From assembly GCA_002327965.1 (NCBI GenBank), contig DCVB01000097.1, positions 11,498-48,100 on the forward strand: a DNA stretch of 36,603 nucleotides. Reading direction: 5' to 3'. How positions within the stretch are numbered: position 1 is the first letter of the stretch; every line of letters begins with the position of its first letter. Origin of the DNA: Candidatus Aminicenantes bacterium UBA2199. GTDB lineage: Bacteria; Acidobacteriota; Aminicenantia; UBA2199. Shown piece by piece: positions 32,269-36,603 of the stretch. The position numbers were made by a program, and so were the translations under genes. The notes beneath the pieces were generated by a model. The model had not been told where the DNA came from, did no database searches, and saw only the letters and a program-made list of their open reading frames with translations.

Positions 32269-32735
32269 GCCGGACGCCGCTGTTCGTCAGCATCGCCGTC
32301 TGCCAGCTGGTGGGGATCGCGGGCTCTTTTTTCACCCGGCCGGCCATTCCGGGCTGGTATGCCGGGCTGCGCAAGCCCTGGTTCACGCCGCCCGACTGGC
32401 TTTTCGGCCCGGTATGGATCACCCTCTACCTGCTGATGGGCATCGCCGCCTACCTGGTCTGGAGCCGGGGGACGGCGCGCCCGGGGGTGCGGACCGCCCT
32501 GGCCGTCTTCCTGGTCCAGCTGCTGCTGAATGCCGCCTGGTCACCCGTTTTCTTCGGCCTGCGCTCGCCCCTGGCCGGGGCCGTCGTCATTGTCCTGCTC
32601 TGGCTGGCGATCGCGGCGACGATTTTCCTTTTCTGGAAAGTATCCCGTTCCGCGGCGCTGCTGCTCCTCCCCTATCTCCTCTGGGTCACGCTGGCCTCGG
32701 CGCTGAACATGGCCATCTATTTTTTGAATCGTTGA
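32265..32735 (+). CDS. tspO: TspO/MBR-family tryptophan-rich sensory protein
   Basis: A protein of 156 residues with five hydrophobic helices. Landmarks are WYAGLRKPWFTPPDWLFGPVWITLYLLMGIAAYLVW, QLLLNAAWSPVFFGLRSP and LPYLLWVTLASALN-like end, all typical of TspO. Family members bind porphyrins or sterols in membranes. The start is GTG 32265, overlapping the FKBP stop by 4 nt, so translation is coupled. The conserved aromatic and proline positions of helix I-II are present. Confidence 0.95.
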   Translation: MSRTPLFVSIAVCQLVGIAGSFFTRPAIPGWYAGLRKPWFTPPDWLFGPVWITLYLLMGIAAYLVWSRGTARPGVRTALAVFLVQLLLNAAWSPVFFGLRSPLAGAVVIVLLWLAIAATIFLFWKVSRSAALLLLPYLLWVTLASALNMAIYFLNR

Positions 32736-32777
32736 TTGAAACCAGGCCGGATGGATGATCGATCGCCTTGCGTCCGG

Positions 32778-32809
32778 CGTCATGCGTGACGGCATGGGTA
32801 CGCATGACG
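32778..32809. repeat. Inverted repeat between convergent genes (element H)
   Basis: CGTCATGCGT (32778-32787) and ACGCATGACG (32800-32809) are perfect 10-bp inverted copies with a 12-nt centre. They lie between the ends of tspO and the MFS gene. No T tract follows directly. Confidence 0.75.
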
Positions 32810-32834
32810 GGTGACCAATGACCGCTGGGTCCGG

Positions 32835-34247
32835 CTAGCTCTTCATTACCGACTCGATGCTCTGCCCTTCCGACCGCCGGGCATCGGCGCGCTTGAGCAG
32901 GACGGCGAAAATGAATCCCACCGCCCCCAGCAGGGCGAACATCAGCATGGTGCTGCGGTAGTCGACGACGGCCACGCTTTGCCCGTCGATGATCTTCTGC
33001 GTCGTATGGGCGTCGGAGATGCGGCCGGCGATGTAGGGGAAGATCATCAGACCGACATTCTGGATGTAGCCGACGACGCCGAATGCCGTCCCCAGCCGCT
33101 TCTCCGGGACCATCATCGGGATGGCGGCCCAGAGCGCCGCCGGCACCAGCGACAGGGCGATGCCGACGATGAAGATCGGGATCACGGGCGGAACGAAAGT
33201 GAAGCCGATCAGCAGGTGGCTGGGAATGAGCAGCAGCGAACCGAGCATCATCAGCGTGGCCCGCTTGCCGTGGCGGTCGACCAGCCAGCCGAAGATCGGC
33301 GTGAAGATCATGGTGCCGAATATAAGGGCCGAGGCGATGGTGCCGGCCAGTATCTCGCTGTAATGGAACTTCTGCACCAGGATGTCGGGAGCGTAGGCCT
33401 GGAAGGGGAAAACCGCTGAATAAAAAGTTACGCACAGCAGCGAGATGAACCAGAAGGAGGGGCTGAACGTGAATACCTCCTTCAGGCGGAATTTTTCTTC
33501 GGGCTGGCCGGAAGCGGCGATCCCCGTCTCCGGCATGGGAGCGCCCATGCGCCCCCGGGCCCGGCGCTCGAGCCAGAGGTAGAAGAAAAAGGTGGAAAAG
33601 CCCAGCAGCATCAGCGCGGCGGCGAACCACAAGGCATTGCGCAGGCCCCAGCGCGTGGCCACCGGAGCCTGGATGTTGAGGGCCAGGAACGTGCCCAAGC
33701 GCATGATGGTCAGGTTCATGCCGTAGGCAAAGGCCAGCTCCTTGCCCTTGAACCAGCGCGCCAGCACCTTGTTGTTCACCACCAGGATGGCTTCGGCGCC
33801 GACGCCGTACACGGCGCGCCCCAGGAGCATGACCTTGAGTTCCGGGCTCCATTCGGGGAGGAAGGCAGTGCGCAGCCACTCATAGGCCGGTCCCAACAGG
33901 CGCGGCAGCCCATCCATGGCTCCCAGCGCCGTCAGCACCGCGCCCAGGAAGCACAGGAAGCCGTACAGGATCCCCGATTTCTTCAGGCCAAGCTTGTCGA
34001 CCAGCACGCCGGCCAGCAGCAGCATCAGCAGGAAGACGTTGGCCACGGCGTATGCCGAAAAGAGCAGCCCGTACTGAGAGCCGGAAAAGCCGAGACCTCC
34101 CTGGGCGGCCGGTGCCTTGATCAGCGTTCCCAGCGGCGTGATGGAATCATAGATGAAGTACTGGGAGAAACAGATCAGGCTCATGATGGCCAGCACCAGC
34201 CAGCGGAAATACGGTTTCAAGGGAGAGTGGTCCGATTCCGGGTTCAT
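32835..34247 (-). CDS. Major facilitator superfamily transporter (MFSD1-like)
   Basis: A protein of 470 residues with about 12 membrane segments. The first loop is VDKLGLKKSG and the matching loop in the second half is VDRHGKRATLM, the MFS A-motif region in both halves. The start WLVLAIMSLICFSQYFIYDSITPLGTLIK resembles bacterial relatives of MFSD1 (a lysosomal dipeptide exporter). The cargo is unknown. The start at 34247 has an AAGGAG site 9 nt upstream. It is downstream of the FlbD-like gene (61-nt gap), probably the same transcript. Confidence 0.9.
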   Translation of the reverse strand: MNPESDHSPLKPYFRWLVLAIMSLICFSQYFIYDSITPLGTLIKAPAAQGGLGFSGSQYGLLFSAYAVANVFLLMLLLAGVLVDKLGLKKSGILYGFLCFLGAVLTALGAMDGLPRLLGPAYEWLRTAFLPEWSPELKVMLLGRAVYGVGAEAILVVNNKVLARWFKGKELAFAYGMNLTIMRLGTFLALNIQAPVATRWGLRNALWFAAALMLLGFSTFFFYLWLERRARGRMGAPMPETGIAASGQPEEKFRLKEVFTFSPSFWFISLLCVTFYSAVFPFQAYAPDILVQKFHYSEILAGTIASALIFGTMIFTPIFGWLVDRHGKRATLMMLGSLLLIPSHLLIGFTFVPPVIPIFIVGIALSLVPAALWAAIPMMVPEKRLGTAFGVVGYIQNVGLMIFPYIAGRISDAHTTQKIIDGQSVAVVDYRSTMLMFALLGAVGFIFAVLLKRADARRSEGQSIESVMKS

Positions 34248-34308
34248 GGGTTCGACTCCTTAGGCTCGCGGGATGAAGCGGGGAAGGGGCACGGCACGCC
34301 GGGCATCG

Positions 34309-34557
34309 TCAAGCCGAAGTGCCCGGCTCCCGGCGCGGGGGCTTGCGATCCAGGGCGGGAGACAATTTGCGCGCCTCGTCATCCCTGCCCTTGCGTTGCG
34401 CGCGGATCTTGGTCATCACGTCGACGGAAGTGTTCTTCACCCGGAGCGTTTCGCCATCCAGCAGGGTGAGAACGGTGGGCGGGCCGGGATCGATCTCCCT
34501 GATCGTATCGCTGTTGAGCATGATCTCCAGTCCGTCATGGCGAAACAAGCGGATCAT
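34309..34557 (-). CDS. FlbD-like small protein
   Basis: A protein of 82 residues from ATG 34557. The first 50 residues match the FlbD family: MIRLFRHDGLEIMLNSDTI, EIDPGPPTVLTLLDGETL and VDVMTKIRAQRKG are landmarks. FlbD genes normally stand in flagellar clusters, but no flagellar gene is present here. The C-terminal 30 residues are charged and low in complexity. The start is chosen because the family begins at MI.L; an in-frame ATG at 34587 would add ten residues. AGGAG lies 10 nt upstream. Confidence 0.75.
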   Translation of the reverse strand: MIRLFRHDGLEIMLNSDTIREIDPGPPTVLTLLDGETLRVKNTSVDVMTKIRAQRKGRDDEARKLSPALDRKPPRREPGTSA

Positions 34558-34678
34558 CTTTTTTCCACTCCTGCGGGGCCCGCCCATGGGTCCTTGCGGT
34601 GGGGAACCCGGAGACCCCGATCAAGATAAATTTTATAATATCACCATTCGCCGTGCCATGCAATCGCCCCGGGATGGT

Positions 34679-34707
34679 TTGACTTCGGGCCTCATTGCGC
34701 ATATATT
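34679..34707 (+). promoter_or_regulatory. Promoter giving a predicted leaderless methyltransferase mRNA
   Basis: TTGACT (34679-34684), 17-nt spacer, TATATT (34702-34707). The ATG at 34714 follows after 6 nt; there is no Shine-Dalgarno sequence. Confidence 0.8.
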
Positions 34708-34713
34708 CCGGGG

Positions 34714-35460
34714 ATGGACGCCGGCAGATATCACGAGCATTACCTGCTGCAGGCCGGCTGGCTGGCGCCGGCCCGCCATTATCTCTTTCGCAAAGCGGGA
34801 CTGGCCCGTTGCCTCCGGGTTCTTGACCTGGGCTGCGGCAGCGGCGTCATCGCCGAGGAGATGCGCCGGCTCTGCGCCCGGCCCGTCCTGGCTGTCGACC
34901 GCGACCCGGAGATGACGTCCTTCGCCCGCTCCCGCTATCCGGAGAACGAATACCTGGCCGGCGACGAGCGGCTTCTGCGCAAAAAGGGAATGCGCTTCGA
35001 CCTGATCGTCCTCTCCTTCGTGCTGATGTGGCAGGAACGGCCGCTTTCATTCCTGAACAGGACCCGGGAACTGCTCGCCGAGAACGGAGCGCTGCTGCTG
35101 CTGGCCGAGCCCGATTACGGCGGCCGGGTCGACTACCCCGCCGAACTCGATTTTCTCAAGGAAGTATTCATCGGCCCGATCCGCAGCCAGGGCGGCGACC
35201 CGTTCATCGGCCGCCGGCTCTCCTCGCTGTTGCGGCGGGCCGGTTTCTCGGCCGACGTCGAGCTGGCCAGCTGCCTGAATATCCCTTGCGGCGACACCGA
35301 CGAAGCCTGGGCCCGGGAATGGCGGTTCTGGCAGGACCTGTCCGGCTTCAGCGACGCAACGCTGGCCCGCATCCTGCGCCTGGAAAAAAGGGCGATCGCC
35401 CGGCGGGAGCGGCTGGTGCTTTTCCCCGTGTTCTGCGCCCTGGCCCGTCCCGGGCGCTGA
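34714..35460 (+). CDS. SAM-dependent class I methyltransferase
   Basis: A protein of 248 residues. Motif I is VLDLGCGSG (36-44); Asp61 in LAVDRDPEM would bind the ribose of SAM, and FDLIVLSFVLMW is motif IV. The rest (LLLLAEPDYGGRVDYP, FIGRRLSSLLRRAGF) fits the ubiE/SAM-MT group of small-molecule methyltransferases. The substrate is unknown. A stem (35452-35457 with 35461-35466) encloses the stop codon but lacks a T tract. It is a single-gene unit, convergent with the kinase-TonB_C gene. Confidence 0.88.
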   Translation: MDAGRYHEHYLLQAGWLAPARHYLFRKAGLARCLRVLDLGCGSGVIAEEMRRLCARPVLAVDRDPEMTSFARSRYPENEYLAGDERLLRKKGMRFDLIVLSFVLMWQERPLSFLNRTRELLAENGALLLLAEPDYGGRVDYPAELDFLKEVFIGPIRSQGGDPFIGRRLSSLLRRAGFSADVELASCLNIPCGDTDEAWAREWRFWQDLSGFSDATLARILRLEKRAIARRERLVLFPVFCALARPGR

Positions 35461-35479
35461 GCGCCCGCGTCCGCCGCGG

Positions 35480-36603
35480 CTAGAAGGTGAATTTAAAGGG
35501 AACGGAGAGCCAGACCTTGACGTTGACGTTGTCCTTCTGCGCCGGAGAGTATTTCCAGTTGTTCAGGGTTTCCTCGATCAGCACCTTGATGTCGGTCGGG
35601 ACATTCCCGGTCAGGATCTTGACCTTGGTCACCTTGCCGTTCTCATCGACCAGGATGGTCGTGGGGATAGTCATGGTCTTGCCCCTGTACTTCGTGCGCA
35701 TCGACGGGGAAACGGCGGGGGCGCTTCCCGATATCTTGGCCGGCTGGACCGTGACCTCGTTCAGGGGCACCTGGTCGCCCGGCTTGGTTCGGGCCGCTTC
35801 GGCTTTTTTTCTCTCGATCTCGGCCAGCCTGGCTTTCTCTTCCTCCGCCTTCTTCCGCTCCAGCTCTTCTTGGTCTTTTTTGGCCTCTTCCTCTTTCATT
35901 TGCTGCGCGGCCGCTTCCAGCTTGCGGGTTTCTTCCTCGGCCTTCAGCCGCATCTGTTCCGCTTCATTTTTCCGCCTCTGATCCTCCAGCGCCCGGATCT
36001 TCTGCTCGGTCTCCCTTCTCTCCGCCTCGTTGTCGATCGTGGCTTTCAGGGCTTCCAGCTCCTTGATCTTGTCCGTCATGGCCTTGATCTGGGACTGTTG
36101 CTCTTCCAAGGCTCTGAGTCGCTGTTCTTCCCTCGCCCTTTCCTCGGCGGTGACCTCGCTCACCTTCTTTGTGGAACTTACGGCCATGTAAACGCCGATG
36201 ACCGCGGCCAGGGCAACGCCGCCCAGAACGGGCCACAGCCACCCCGGGGCCCGCTTGCGCTCGTCCAACCCTTCCAGGATGCCGCTGACCAGGTCTTCCT
36301 TGGCTTGCGGAGTGGCGGGAATCTCTTTCCTGGGCTCGGGGACGACGTAGGCCAGCTCCTGCTTGAGAATTTTCTCCTCCTCGTCGACCGACTCGCCGTA
36401 AAGCGAGTTCATGAAATAGGCCAGGTTGAAAGTGATGGAGGAGAGCTCCTCGATGTGGAAATAATTGGCGATGAAATCCTTGAATTCCTTGATGGTCAGG
36501 AAGCGTTTCAGCGGGTCGGGATTCAGCGTTTTCTTGAAGAAGGTGATGACATGGGTCAGGAAATTCTTGTCGGTCGACGGCATGTACTGCTTGAAGGTCA
36601 GGT
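35480..36603 (-). CDS. Ser/Thr kinase fused to a coiled coil and TonB C-terminal domain (N-terminal part outside window)
   Basis: The frame stays open to the right edge of the window, so the gene begins beyond it; the ATG at 36583 is internal. The first visible residues (FFKKTLNPDPLKRFLTIKEFKDFI) look like the last helices of a Hanks-type kinase domain. Then come one membrane helix (WLWPVLGGVALAAVIGVYMAV, about 122-142 from the ATG), a long Glu/Lys-rich coiled coil (about 150-270) and a C-terminal TonB-like domain with TTILVDENGKVTKVKILTGN and LNNWKYSPA. Kinase inside and TonB_C outside the membrane is expected. Most of the kinase domain cannot be checked here. Confidence 0.82.
   Translation of the reverse strand, partial: LTFKQYMPSTDKNFLTHVITFFKKTLNPDPLKRFLTIKEFKDFIANYFHIEELSSITFNLAYFMNSLYGESVDEEEKILKQELAYVVPEPRKEIPATPQAKEDLVSGILEGLDERKRAPGWLWPVLGGVALAAVIGVYMAVSSTKKVSEVTAEERAREEQRLRALEEQQSQIKAMTDKIKELEALKATIDNEAERRETEQKIRALEDQRRKNEAEQMRLKAEEETRKLEAAAQQMKEEEAKKDQEELERKKAEEEKARLAEIERKKAEAARTKPGDQVPLNEVTVQPAKISGSAPAVSPSMRTKYRGKTMTIPTTILVDENGKVTKVKILTGNVPTDIKVLIEETLNNWKYSPAQKDNVNVKVWLSVPFKFTF

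Overview
The window is about 36.6 kb of GC-rich bacterial chromosome with no phage, IS, CRISPR, tRNA or rRNA genes. Three features suggest the Acidobacteriota / Candidatus Aminicenantes sphere: Hanks-type Ser/Thr kinases fused to TPR or TonB-like domains, genes for secreted or outer-membrane-type proteins (a PagP-like barrel candidate, lipoproteins, an M48 protease), and short intergenic inverted-repeat elements of low complexity. This placement is an inference from gene content only, and no marker gene settles it.

Layout. 1-741: end of a DeaD-type RNA helicase. 938-6252 (minus): a small beta-barrel candidate, a kinase-TPR receptor, a baeRF (release-factor-like) protein and a methionine-rich DUF4412-like secreted protein. 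6771-7172: queF. 7292-9650 (minus): an ABC ATPase and its permease. 9866-13193 (minus): an SH3b protein / M48 protease / CHASE2 adenylate cyclase operon. 13450-15366 (minus): lipoprotein, membrane metallophosphoesterase and a tiny membrane protein. 15710-21396 (plus): an SSS-family symporter, a Kre9/KNH-like secreted protein and a zinc-ribbon kinase with TolB-like and TPR regions. 21687-23016 (minus): coaX and an unknown gene. 23263-29655 (plus): ferritin-like protein, MBL-fold hydrolase, a GHKL ATPase-transglutaminase membrane fusion, a degenerate GHKL paralogue and a DUF3014 protein. Then come a cold-shock gene (minus), a 4Fe-4S protein, FKBP and tspO (plus), an FlbD-like / MFS pair (minus), a methyltransferase (plus) and a truncated kinase-TonB_C fusion (minus).

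Three things stand out. (1) 24509-28820: an apparently cytoplasmic Bergerat-fold (HSP90/MORC-like) ATPase is joined through a membrane segment to an extracytoplasmic transglutaminase domain with a visible Cys-His-Asp triad. The next gene overlaps it and looks like a paralogue that has lost the ATPase residues, the membrane segments and the transglutaminase. This is the best candidate for an undescribed system. (2) Six genes have a -10 hexamer ending exactly 6 nt before their ATG and no Shine-Dalgarno sequence, which predicts leaderless mRNAs. Ten other genes or operons with recognisable promoters have a leader with a Shine-Dalgarno sequence. Nearly all the promoters found have a 17-nt spacer. 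(3) Many intergenic gaps carry inverted-repeat elements whose arms consist of 6- or 7-bp units. Two related copies fill the gaps between divergent promoters, and others lie between convergent genes.

Functionally the region is rich in signalling (three kinases, one cyclase) and envelope functions, with scattered housekeeping genes (queF, coaX, csp, FKBP, helicase).
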